Part shown: piece by piece, positions 46,732 through 58,100 of the stretch
Position numbering within the stretch: position 1 is the first letter of the stretch
Layout: each line of letters opens with the position of its first letter
Notes under the pieces: generated by a model
Seen by the model: only the letters and a program-made list of their open reading frames with translations
The model's database searches: none
What the model was told of the DNA's origin: nothing
Origin: Methanobacteriota archaeon
GTDB lineage: Archaea > Thermoplasmatota > Poseidoniia > Poseidoniales > Poseidoniaceae
Assembly (NCBI GenBank): GCA_002689565.1
Contig: NZGQ01000100.1
Coordinates: forward strand, 47,857-111,856
Direction: 5' to 3'
Length of the DNA: 64,000 bases
Program-made: the position numbers and the translations under genes

Positions 46732-48561
46732 ATGGCAACAACAATAAAATCAACAGCATTAGACTTTCAGGCAATCAAAAACAATCTGAAAGAATACCTT
46801 CAACAGGAAAAGGAGTTTAAGGACTTCAATTTCGAAGCATCGGGTTTATCAAACCTATTAGATGTTTTGGCATACAACACGCATATTAATGCGTTGACTG
46901 CCAACTTCGCATTGAACGAATCCTTCCTTGGTACTGCACAGTTGCGTAGTTCTTTGGTATCTCTTTCTGAAGGTATCGGATATATCCCAGATAGTAAGAA
47001 CGCCTCTACGGCATTCATTAAAATGTCAATCAATCTAAATGGTGTAGCTGATCGTAGTCCACGTATCTCTTTACCTTCTGGTTACAAATTTACGACATCC
47101 GTAGAAGATGTTGAATATACATTCCAAACAACAGAAACTATTTCTGCTACAGATGATGGTTTTGGTTTCTATGAGTTCCAACAACAGAATGGTTCTAATG
47201 TCATACCTATCAAAGAAGGTAACGCAAAGACTAAGACGTTTATCTCTGGTGATAATACAGAGAACATTACCTACATCATCCCAGATAAAAACTTAGATCT
47301 ATCTACTGCGGTAGTAAAGGTACATCCTAGTTCAACATCTCTAGACTTTACTGCATATAAGAATATACTTGAAGCAAATGTAATTAATAATGACTCAACA
47401 CTATACATTCTAAAAGAAATGCCTAACGGTCATTTTGAATTAACATTCGGTAACGGTACGACTCTAGGTAAAACACCAGCGCCAGGAAATAAAATTGTTG
47501 TTGAGTACTTATCTGTATCTGGTAATGCGGCTAACTTCTCTAGTATATTTGAACCAGTAAATGAAATTCAGATCAATGCAAGTACAACTCGTACACCAAC
47601 AATAACAACAGAAGCAGAATCATCTGGTGGTGCGGAGAAAGAAACATTAGAGTCTATTCGTAAGAATGCACCATTCCAATATGCAGCTCAAAACAGAATG
47701 GTAACTCATTCAGATTACTCTTCACTAGTATTACGTAACTTCTCATCTCTAATTAAAGACATCAAGTCATGGGGTGGAGAAGACAACATCGTTAAACAAT
47801 ATGGTTGTGTATTCATGTCTGTATTGTTCAACAGTAATATTCCACAAACGACAGTAGATGCAACTAAGACTGCAATCTTAGATCTTGCAGAACAGTTGTC
47901 AATCGCTTCTTTTGATTTAAAGTTTGCTGATCCTGTCAGAACATTTGTGGAACTAGACACCAAATTCCAATTCAATGAAAGACTTACTTCATTGACACTT
48001 AACACAATTAAAACACAGGTAGATGATGCGGTACGTCAATACTTTAATGAAAATACTGGTAAGTTTGACCAAGCGTTTAGACGATCAAACCTACTATCGT
48101 TGATTGATGAGATCTCGCCTGCGATTCTTTCTTCTCGTACTGCGGTGAAGATGCAACAGAGATTCACACCTACACTGGGATCTGTATCAAACCATACACT
48201 GAAGTTCCCTGTTGAAATACAATCTAGAGATGACGAGAACTTTATCGTCACATCAACAAACTTTGTATTCCAAAATGTTAACTGTGTTATACGAAACAAA
48301 TTAAATAGTAATATTTTACAGGTTATTAACTTGACAGATAACCGTGTATTGGTAGATAATGTAGGTAACTATGCATCAAGTACAGGTACAGTTTATCTCG
48401 TTGGTCTACAAGTAGACAGTATTACTGGAGGTCAGACATTTATTAAAGTATCTGCGGTTCCAGCTAACCAATCATTAGTTGTACCACAGAGAAACGATGT
48501 TCTTGATTTCGATGAGTCAAGATCACAAACAACTGGTATCCTAACGACAGCGACTAACTAA
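46732..48561 (+). CDS. 6: gp6-like baseplate wedge protein (Baseplate_J)
   Basis: A 609-residue wedge component. FEASGLSNLLDVLAYNTHIN followed by ALTANFALNESFLGTAQLRS and GYIPDSKNASTAFIKM is the gp6/gpJ N-terminal domain. VTHSDYSSLVLRNFSSLIKD and FNRSNLLSLIDEISPAI-like blocks (RRSNLLSLIDEI) are the dimerisation core. T4 gp6 is 660 residues. It forms the inner baseplate ring with gp25 and gp53. Starts one base after the gp25 stop. Confidence 0.92.
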   Translation: MATTIKSTALDFQAIKNNLKEYLQQEKEFKDFNFEASGLSNLLDVLAYNTHINALTANFALNESFLGTAQLRSSLVSLSEGIGYIPDSKNASTAFIKMSINLNGVADRSPRISLPSGYKFTTSVEDVEYTFQTTETISATDDGFGFYEFQQQNGSNVIPIKEGNAKTKTFISGDNTENITYIIPDKNLDLSTAVVKVHPSSTSLDFTAYKNILEANVINNDSTLYILKEMPNGHFELTFGNGTTLGKTPAPGNKIVVEYLSVSGNAANFSSIFEPVNEIQINASTTRTPTITTEAESSGGAEKETLESIRKNAPFQYAAQNRMVTHSDYSSLVLRNFSSLIKDIKSWGGEDNIVKQYGCVFMSVLFNSNIPQTTVDATKTAILDLAEQLSIASFDLKFADPVRTFVELDTKFQFNERLTSLTLNTIKTQVDDAVRQYFNENTGKFDQAFRRSNLLSLIDEISPAILSSRTAVKMQQRFTPTLGSVSNHTLKFPVEIQSRDDENFIVTSTNFVFQNVNCVIRNKLNSNILQVINLTDNRVLVDNVGNYASSTGTVYLVGLQVDSITGGQTFIKVSAVPANQSLVVPQRNDVLDFDESRSQTTGILTTATN

Positions 48562-49634
48562 TGACTACACATTTAGATAAGACATTTACGGATCTAGGTC
48601 GTAGGGAAATAAACCTACGACACTATAAGGTTGAGGAAGTACTTCCCGATCATATTGTAGAGAGTTATCCTACATTTGTCAAGTTATTAAAGGCGTATTA
48701 TTCGTTTGAAGATCAGGACACATCACCGACCAATCTTCTTAATGAGTTATTCCTTACAAAGGATATTACTCAAACAGACATTGATCTTCTATCATTTGTA
48801 GAAGACGAACTGTTATTAGGACAATCCTACTTTGAAGGATTCCCAGATAAGAGAGAGGCTGCAAAGTACTCGAATACATTGTATAAATCTAAAGGTACTA
48901 AGTATTCGATACAACAGTTCTTTCGTACATTTTTTAATATAGATCCAGATGTGGTCTATACAAAGAAAAACGTTTTCAACTTAAATGAGTCTGAAATCGG
49001 CCCATCGTCTCAAAGATATATTACAGACGATAAATTATATCAGACATATGCAATTCAAATCAAGAGTGAATTGTCTATATCTGAGTGGAGAAGTATTTAC
49101 AAACTATTCGTCCATCCAGCTGGTATGTACTTGGGATCACAAGTACAATTAGAAGGTGTTGTTGACTTGGATATCGAGAATCAACCATTCCCTGGCACGT
49201 TGGATATTCCACCACAAGAAGTGGAAGGTATTGCAACAATGCGTCATCCAGATGGTTACGCACAACATACTGCACTGTTTGATTACTTTGACACTAATCT
49301 TGGAGGAGGAACTGACATGAAGTTCAGAATGAATTTGGGTAGTACAACAACCTATCCTAACCCAGGCGGTAATGATATGAAGGACGTTGCAGATAAGTCT
49401 ATTGGTGAACTGCATAACTTGTATCAGACCATGACAGAATATCTAGAACCTAACTCACCGACATTTGATATTGATCACAATGCGGATAGTTCAGGTATCG
49501 GATTATCTTCACTAGAAACAATTGACCAAGAACAATTTACTTGGAAGAACGTTGAAAGGGAAGATACGGATAACCCAGCAGTTGGTATAACTGGTGACTC
49601 GGATAGTGAAATAACTCTCGATGAACTGTTATAA
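48561..49634 (+). CDS. Baseplate wedge-associated protein, gp7-like position
   Basis: A 357-residue protein: MTTHLDKTFTDLGRREINLR, VLPDHIVESYPTFVKLLKAY, LFLTKDITQTDIDLLSFVED, and SKGTKYSIQQFFRTFFNIDP. These blocks are familiar to me from proteins between gp6 and gp8 of marine T4-like phages. T4 has the 1032-residue gp7 here; this is much shorter, so it may cover only part of gp7 or be unrelated. C-terminal third is acidic and low-complexity. Confidence 0.65.
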   Translation: MTTHLDKTFTDLGRREINLRHYKVEEVLPDHIVESYPTFVKLLKAYYSFEDQDTSPTNLLNELFLTKDITQTDIDLLSFVEDELLLGQSYFEGFPDKREAAKYSNTLYKSKGTKYSIQQFFRTFFNIDPDVVYTKKNVFNLNESEIGPSSQRYITDDKLYQTYAIQIKSELSISEWRSIYKLFVHPAGMYLGSQVQLEGVVDLDIENQPFPGTLDIPPQEVEGIATMRHPDGYAQHTALFDYFDTNLGGGTDMKFRMNLGSTTTYPNPGGNDMKDVADKSIGELHNLYQTMTEYLEPNSPTFDIDHNADSSGIGLSSLETIDQEQFTWKNVEREDTDNPAVGITGDSDSEITLDELL

Positions 49635-49638
49635 AACG

Positions 49639-49646
49639 TATAAATA
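49639..49646 (+). promoter_or_regulatory. T4-type late promoter TATAAATA
   Basis: In AAAACGTATAAATAGAAGT, 26 bases before the ATG at 49672. Same extended context and nearly the same spacing as the 46239 promoter. Confidence 0.78.
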
Positions 49647-49671
49647 GAAGTAACAATCTTAGGTAGAAGAG

Positions 49672-50673
49672 ATGACAAGACAAGTATTAAATAGAGGCGT
49701 AGTAGCGAATGACGGTCAAGGGGATACCCTTCGTACTGCTGGTTTAAAAATAAACGCAAACTTCGTAGAACTTTATAAATTCCTCGGTGGGGATAGTGAC
49801 GTACTGGCAACTAAGATCCAGTTTGACTCAGACGGTATCTTATTTGAAGGATCGTCCATCGATGACTTTGAAGTAAAACTGACAGCCGCTAACGCAACAG
49901 CAGATAGAATATTAACACTTCCAGATGCGGACGGTGACTTCGTACTAACTACTCCTGCTCAAACGTTAACTAACAAGACATTAACTAGTCCTGTTATTAC
50001 TACTCCACAAATTAACGATACAAGTGCTGACCATCAATATGTATTTGGTGTAAGTGAACTTGCGGCTGATCGTACAATAACTCTACCTTTACTGGCTACG
50101 AATGATGAGTTTACTTTCAATAGTCATGCTCAGACTTTAACTAACAAAACACTTACCAATCCAGTAATTGCAGAACCAAAAATATCTACTGCAATTGATG
50201 ATGGATCTGGTAATGAGTTGATTACTCTTTCTCCAGCGACAAACGCTATCAACAATGTTGAAGTTGTTTCAGCTGCAATTAACCTACACCCAGCACTAAA
50301 GGCGGTAGGTGATCAGGCAAATGTTAACTTAGAATTACATGGTAAAGGAACTGGTGCGGTTGCGGTCGAAACAAAACTCGCACTAGGTGTTCAGAATGTA
50401 ACGGCAACTCCTGCTACAGTTTCTCTCAATGCCCCTATCACTTACTTTAACATGGCGACTGCGGTAGCAGGGACTATGGCAGATGGGACAGTAGATGGGG
50501 AAGTTAAACACTTAATAAATATTAACACTGGACAAGCAACTGTTACTATTACAAATAACAGTTCGACCAGAGATACCGTTGTTTTGACGAACGGTCAATC
50601 GGTAACACTCGCATACAGTACGTCTGCAAGTGAGTGGTTCGTAGTATCATCGAACGGCGCAACAATTTCATAG
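49672..50673 (+). CDS. gp10/fibre-like protein with baseplate-attachment N-terminus
   Basis: A 333-residue structural protein. NRGVVANDGQGDTLRTAGLK then INANFVELYKFLGG matches the N-terminal domain of T4 gp10 (DDGTGDYLRxGGxKINxNFxELY), which anchors short fibres on the baseplate. The body has repeats QTLTNKTLTSPVITTP and QTLTNKTLTNPVIAEP, 16-residue units common in fibre shafts, ending in a beta-sandwich-like domain. Likely a trimeric short fibre or pin. First gene after a late promoter. Confidence 0.75.
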   Translation: MTRQVLNRGVVANDGQGDTLRTAGLKINANFVELYKFLGGDSDVLATKIQFDSDGILFEGSSIDDFEVKLTAANATADRILTLPDADGDFVLTTPAQTLTNKTLTSPVITTPQINDTSADHQYVFGVSELAADRTITLPLLATNDEFTFNSHAQTLTNKTLTNPVIAEPKISTAIDDGSGNELITLSPATNAINNVEVVSAAINLHPALKAVGDQANVNLELHGKGTGAVAVETKLALGVQNVTATPATVSLNAPITYFNMATAVAGTMADGTVDGEVKHLININTGQATVTITNNSSTRDTVVLTNGQSVTLAYSTSASEWFVVSSNGATIS

Positions 50674-50682
50674 GACAAATAA

Positions 50683-52107
50683 ATGGCTGCTATAGTAACT
50701 GACAAAATTAAAAAACTCTTTCTCGAAGATCTGTTCTCAGATTTCGATTCTTCATCTACCCGATACTATGCTGGTATTGGTCGTTCGGAGATTTGGAATA
50801 ATACAGATGCGACTGTAACTCCACAGAACCGTGAGAGAGACGAACGTGATGCACGAATGAATTTGCAATCTATCAAGAATATTACTGATAAGTCGTTTGC
50901 GGTTCCTCGTTACAACTGGTCTTCTGGTACTCAGTATTCTGCGTATGATGATAATCATATTGGTTATCCTTTACAACCATTCTATGTAATGAATAGTAAC
51001 CAAGAAATTTATGTTTGTCTACAACAAGGTAAAGATGCGACTGGTACTCCAGTAAACTCTACCGAACAACCGACAGGTAACACTACTGGTGTTCCATTTA
51101 CTACTTCAGACGGATATGTCTGGAAGTTCTTGTATTCTATTGGTGCGTTGAATGCCTCTAAATTCTTATCTTCTGCATATATGCCTGTTCAGTTTGTTGA
51201 TTCAGATCAAGCAGCTTCTGTTGATGCAACTGCGGAACAAGTAGAACAACGTGCGGTAGAAGTAGCGGCTCGTGTTGGTGAGTTAGTAGGTGTTGCGGTA
51301 ACTGCTGGTGGTACTGGATATACATCCACACCTAGTGCAACAATTATTGGTGATGGTACAGGTGCAGAAATTACTCCAGTCATTAGTGGTAATGCACTAG
51401 TAAACTTATTAATAAAACAAGACTCTGCTGGTAACCTTGGTGGTACTAATCCAAACGGATGGTCAACAGGTTCATTCCGTGGATCAGGTTACAATCGTGC
51501 TCAAGTAAAAATTACTGGTGTGGGTAACGGTGCAACAGGTCGTGCAATTATCGGGCCAAGTAATGGTTTGGGTGCAGATCCACGTGACGATCTTAAATCA
51601 TCTGCGGTTATGTTTAACGCAAAGATTGACGGTAATGAAGGGGGAGACTTCTTACTAGGTGATAACACTTTCCGTCAAGTACTATTACTACGTAGTCCAT
51701 TGGTTGCAGATTCAGCTGACAGACCAGACGATCAATTATTTACTGAGTCAACTGGTAACGGACTAATTAAATTAGAATTGACTTCAACTAACGGTACATT
51801 TGTAGAAGATACTACTATTGAAGATCAATCAACTGGTGCGAAAGCGTATATCGATACTGTAGATTCTGTTAACGGATCTCTATTGACTGCACGTCTTCTA
51901 GTTCACCAAAACGAAACTACAGGTTTCACAAGTTTCACATCAAGTAACTCTGTGACAGATCCTAGTGGTAACACAGGTATTGTATCACAACAACTTGCTG
52001 GAGAGTTCGATCCGCATACTGGAGAACTCCTATATATTGATAACAGGGCGGCAGTAGACCGTTCCGCAGAACAAATCGAAGATTTAAAAATCGTCATACA
52101 ACTTTAA
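50683..52107 (+). CDS. 8: gp8-like baseplate wedge protein
   Basis: A 474-residue protein. FDSSSTRYYAGIGRSEIWNN, RDARMNLQSIKNITDKSFAV, PRYNWSSGTQYSAYDDNHIG and FYVMNSNQEIYVCLQQGKDA with SDGYVWKFLYSI are the gp8 family blocks. T4 gp8 is 334 residues; about 140 residues of Gly/Thr-rich insertion (TAGGTGYTSTPSATIIGDGT onward) enlarge it. It forms a homodimer in each wedge. Ends just before the giant 52117 gene. Confidence 0.88.
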   Translation: MAAIVTDKIKKLFLEDLFSDFDSSSTRYYAGIGRSEIWNNTDATVTPQNRERDERDARMNLQSIKNITDKSFAVPRYNWSSGTQYSAYDDNHIGYPLQPFYVMNSNQEIYVCLQQGKDATGTPVNSTEQPTGNTTGVPFTTSDGYVWKFLYSIGALNASKFLSSAYMPVQFVDSDQAASVDATAEQVEQRAVEVAARVGELVGVAVTAGGTGYTSTPSATIIGDGTGAEITPVISGNALVNLLIKQDSAGNLGGTNPNGWSTGSFRGSGYNRAQVKITGVGNGATGRAIIGPSNGLGADPRDDLKSSAVMFNAKIDGNEGGDFLLGDNTFRQVLLLRSPLVADSADRPDDQLFTESTGNGLIKLELTSTNGTFVEDTTIEDQSTGAKAYIDTVDSVNGSLLTARLLVHQNETTGFTSFTSSNSVTDPSGNTGIVSQQLAGEFDPHTGELLYIDNRAAVDRSAEQIEDLKIVIQL

Positions 52108-52116
52108 GGTAAAAAG

Positions 52117-55100
52117 ATGCCAACAACGTATACTGAACAAACATTTCCATCAACTTATAAGGACGACTACGATAAGTCTAAGAACTATCATCGTATTCTC
52201 TTTAATAGTGGTAAGGCATTGCAGGCTCGTGAACTTACTCAGTTACAGACTGTTATCCAAAAAGAGATTACACAATTAACTGGTAACCTATTTGAGGAAG
52301 GTGCGGCTATCACGCCTGGCTCATTCCGTTGTGATAACAAACTTGAGTTTATAAAGATTGCGAGTGGTACACCTTTTCCATCTGATCCAACTACGTTGGA
52401 AGGTGTTGAGTTTTCAAGTTCAGACAATACGATTAAGTTTACTGTAGTTTCCGCCTTAGCGGCTGAGAATGGTGATCCAGATACATTATACGTAGAGTAC
52501 ACACAAGATTCAAATGGTAGTGAGACAGGTACTCGTGTACCAGCTGGAGACACATTAACAAGTACAGGTGGTGACTTTACACTAAATGTACAACAGATCA
52601 ATACTACAACTAACCCAGCGGTTGGTTTAGGTTCATCGATTCAGGTTGACGAAGGACATTTCTTTATACAAGGACGTATTGTATATTGTCCACCACAAAG
52701 ATTAGTATTCCGTAAGTATTCTAACAATGCATCATCACGTTTTGGTTTTACCATTACACAAGACATTGTTACTTCGGATGATGACGAAACACTATTTGAC
52801 AATCAAGGTGCAACACCTAATCTAACATCGCCTGGCGCAGATCGATATCGTATTCGTTTGGTACTATCGGATGCACGTGTAGTCACAAAAGATAAAATCT
52901 TCATTCCAATCATTGAAGTATCTGGTGGTCAGATTGTATCTTCTGTTACTGCGAGTTCAGGATTCAAATCAATCCGTGAAGAGATGGCGACACGTACTCA
53001 CGAGACAGCTGGTGATTACATCAAACGTTATTTCCGTGCTTCGTTTGCACCTAACTCCACATCCAATTTTAAACTAAAAGTAACGCCTGGTACTGCATAT
53101 GTTAGAGGTTTCCGTGTAAATAAAGATGCGGAGACAACCATTATTGTTGACAAACCACAAGAAACATTATCAAGAAATAATGACTCGATTACTATTGACT
53201 ATGGTAACTATTTCTTGTATAGTAACGGTAAAGGTACAATGCCTGACTTCACAACTTGTGAAGAGTTAAATCTTCATAGTGGTGCAAATGGTACTGGATC
53301 TGTTATTGGTATTACTCGTGTACGTGCGTTGAATGAAGCTGGTGGTATATCAGGACAGAAGAAAATTCATGTTTTCGCAACAACAATTACTTCAGCTGGA
53401 TCAAGTATACGTGATATACAATCTATCTGTTCTAAAACAAGTCCTACCGCAAACTACTTAAACGTTTACAGAGAGCCTGGCACTGGTGTAACTAAAATGT
53501 ATCGTACAGACAAACGACCATTGTTGTTTGATGCACCGATACGTAGACCGAAGATATTCTCAGATATCTCTCTCACAGTTGCAAAAAGAATCTCTCAAAC
53601 TCAGGCGGATGCTCAGGGTGAAGTTAGTGTTACTTCAAGTGCATCAGGTGACCTCGCAAATGCTGGTAACTGGATAGTCTCATCTGCTGATAGTGATGTT
53701 GTAGCTGATACAACAGTATCTTTCGGTTCAACCACTTCTACAATTGGTGGTCTGGTTGATGGTACTAGTTACGATGTATTATACTACGAAAAGATTAATA
53801 ATGCAAGTCAAAAAGCAAAAGAATTACGTCCACATACAGTAACAAGAACACTAGATTCAGATGGAGACGGTACTAGGTTTATTAATCTAGGAAAGACTGA
53901 CATCTATGAGATCACTCGTTGTACTGTAGATGATTCGGACGGTAAGAACGTATTGGGTGCATTTGGTATTGACAATGGTCAACGTGACACTCACTATGGT
54001 CTAGGTAAACTAGTCTATAAAGGTTCTGGATTAGATTCAGACGAACAACCAGTATATGTTAAAATGAAGTATTTCCATCACACTGGTGATGGTCATTTCT
54101 TTGGTGTTAATTCATATGATGGTCAGGTCACATATGGTAGTATACCAGTTCACCGTACAAATGGCAAGGTTGTTTCATTAAGAGATGTTCTTGACTTCCG
54201 TCCTTCCGTAAATACTTCGGACGAAACATTCACAGGCGGTGATACACACATATTCGGATTACCACAAGAAAACACTCTTGTAAATGCGGATGCAGAATAC
54301 TACATGCCACGTCTTGATAAACTAGTATTATCAAAAGGTGGTGAGTTACGTTACATTCAAGGTGTGTCATCAATGATGCCTAAGTATCCATCTACTCCTG
54401 TAGATTGTATTGATCTTTATAAGATCGAGATGGGTGCAAACACACTTCATACAAAAGATTTAAAAACTACTATCATTCCAAGACGTGGATACACGATGGA
54501 AGATATTGGTAAACTAGACAAACGTCTTGATAAACTAGAAGAAGCTACGACACTTTCTTTGTTAGAACTTAATGCGACTAACGAAAGATTGTTTGACTCT
54601 TCTGGTAACGAACGTCTACACACAGGTTTCTTTGTTGACAACTTCAAAAATCAGAAGTTTGCTGACACCAAAAACCTAGAACATAGAGCGTCACATGATC
54701 CAACAAAAGGTCTTGTACGTCCACCTTACACATGTAAGACTATTCCGTTAATCTTTGATTCTGCTCATAGTATCTCTACTGGTGTTACTCAGAAAGGTGA
54801 CAACGTCATGTTGGCACACACCGAGAAACAGTATCTTGCACAGAACATGGCGTCTCAAACAATTAATGTTAACCCATTCCATGTTGAGAAAACATATGGT
54901 GACCTTGTATTGTCACCTTCGAAAGATACTTGGAAGAACTTCGAACAGGATGCACCTACTATCATCGATGGTGGTACAGAGTTCGATGCATCACAAGCAC
55001 TTCTATGGAATGAACAGGAGTATGCATGGGGTGGTACAGATGTAAATGATCTACAAGTGGGTATGACTACAGATCCTCTTGTTTCACAAACATCTAACAC

Positions 55101-58100
55101 AACTCTACTTGGTGAGAGTACACGTCAAACTGGTCAAGAAGTTAGTATCGATTATGGTGAGTGGGTAGAAGAAGGTTCTAACTCATCCACTACAACTTTA
55201 TCATCATCAACCGAAGTTCTTGGTGTAGAGAACAATCAGGTCACAGGTGATATTGTTTCACAGACTGAATCGACTCAGACTGCTTACGTAGGTAAGAGAA
55301 TCACTAAACCTATTTCACCTAAGTTCAGTGCGCCATTAGAACTAAACGTAAAAGATGAAGTTATCATCACTTTCTCTTCAACATATAAGAAAGTATTCCG
55401 TTGTAGCGCACACAATGGTCGTATTAAAGTTTACAAACTAGAAAGTGGTGATGCGGACACTCCATCAAACTGGACAGAGTTCGGTACTAGTAAGATACGA
55501 TTCGATGCTGGTGACAAGTTAATGATTAAAGGTGTCGGGACTGGTTCTGCACACGTTTACTTCTATCCAAAGAAAGATAAGTGGAAGAATGGCCCACGTT
55601 ATGACGTTACTGTTGGTAGACAGAATACTACATCTACAACTACAACTAACCAGTACGAAACAACAACTAACACTAGAACTACAAGTACTCAAGATGTAAG
55701 TGTTAACGAAACAGTAACTAATACTACTTACGGTAGAACAAATACTGTTTCTACTGAAAACACATATGAGACTACACAAGAATATAACACTGCAACCGAA
55801 ACTACATCTACTGTAAACCGTATTGCAAGTGAAAGTGTATTATCTGAGGTAGTGGACAATCGTGAATTACAGATCATCCATATCCCTTGGATGCGTTCAC
55901 GTAAAGTTTCTATTCGTGCAACTAACTTACGTCCGAATACACGTTACTTCCCATTCTTCAATAACACAGATGTGAGTCGTTTCTGTAAGACTAAGACTTT
56001 CTATAAGTCGTCTACAGTTTCAGATCCAAACTATACTATTGCGGAGTCTGGTGCTAACATGGTTGCAGAAGTGGATCTACCACCAGCGACCGAACACTCA
56101 GAAGGTTCTACTAACTTAGTATCCGATTCAAATGGTGTGTTGGAAGCTGAATTCGAGATTCCAAACTTGGTGAGTCCACCTATGCGATTCCCTACTGGTA
56201 CTGCGATATTCTCGTTGTTCGATATCAGTAAACCAGATGTAAGTAAATCACTTTCATACTGTGCTCAGTTCTATACTGCTTCAGGTGTGATCGAAAGTCT
56301 ATCTGGTGAGTACACAATTACTAATACTCGTGTACTAGAGATTGTTGGTGGTCAAACAACTACAGTTAACAATGACAGATACACTACACAGACCGTATCT
56401 ACTGACACTGTTGTAACTACAGAAACCCAACAAGATGTTAAGACTGAGACAACTCAAACACAAGTTTATGGCCCTGTAGAAACTACAACAGAAGTAACAG
56501 GTACAGGAACAAGACTGGTCGATACCAATACAACCTATGACTATGCACAGGCATCTGGTACTCAGACAATACAAGGTACTGCGAGTTATAGTACTGGAAC
56601 ACCGTATTTGTTACCATATAATGAAGCTGCGAATACTGGTTTAGATCTTATTCAATCACAAGGTCAAGTATTTAAAGATGAAGATCCGACTGCACAATCG
56701 TTCGAGGTATTAGATCCAAACGGTATCTTCCTAACTCGACTACGTTTATACTTTGCAGAGAAACCAGAGTCATTCGATGATCAATATGGTGTAAGTATTG
56801 CGATTACCGAAGCACCTTCTGGTTATCCAGATCGTACACGAAGAGTGCCTGGATCTTTGGTTCAGTTAACACCAGCACAGGTTACTAAAGTACCAGAAGC
56901 GAATATTTCAAGTATGGTTGCAAACGGTACTGACTTTGTATTTGATGAACCAATCTTCTTGCAAGGTAATGGTGCAAACTACGCTGTCATCGTTAGATCT
57001 AAGTCTATGAAGTATAAGATGTATATTTCTCAAGTAGAAGACTTCGTATTAGGTTCTACCGAAACTCGTGTTACTAAACAACCTACATTGGGTTCATTGT
57101 TTGTTTCTCAGAATACAGACGTTTGGGAACCACGTGGTCAACAGGATCTTGCGTATGTAATGTATCGTGCAGACTTTGAAACACAAGGTAATGCATTCTT
57201 ACATAACCGTAACGTTAGACCTACAACATTGGTTAAGAATCCAATCATGACACATCAAGGTAGTGACGAGATTACAATATACACAACTGGTCACGGTCTA
57301 CGTAAAGGTGATAGAACAAGAATATTTGGTCTAGATGCATCTACTACCTACAATGGTATCTTAGGTTCGGATATCATGAGTAACTCTTCACCGTTCTATC
57401 GTGTGGTTACTTCGGTAGACGCTAACAGTATTAAGATACAAGTAGGTTCAGCTGCAACGGTATCAGGAAGAACTGGTACAGGTAAGGTACGACTACTACA
57501 ACATATTCCATATGATGTGGTTAGACCAGACTTTGATATACTTCAACCAGAGGCAACGAACTATACATTGTCATCCAAGATGACTTCAAACTCTTCGTTT
57601 GCTGATTCAGATGCTGGTCGATACCTTGTAGATAATTCATTCCAGATCTTACGTAATAAGACCAACACAACATTAGAAGTTCCTCATGCGGTATTCAACC
57701 AGTTTGAAGAAGTATCGGAAACTACTCTGATTGCGAACGATCAACACTCATTGACTGCACAGGTAACAATGACAACTACCGATAAACGTGTATCACCAGT
57801 GTTAGACTTAGAAGCAACAGATATGAAGTTGACTGGTAACATTATTGATAACACTGATCCGAATGTGTGTAATACTTATCTTGATGGTGAAGTCACTAAC
57901 AAACATATGTACATTGCTGAAGAACATTCACACGAAGGTACTGCACCCGCTAAACACGTAACAATACCTATCTCACTAGCTGAGACTGCGGTTGGTCTAC
58001 GTGTATTGATGAGTGTTAATAGACCACCACAGACAGGTATCCAATTATATTGGAAGACATGTTCTAAGGACGATAACATTAATGATGTAGCGTGGGAATC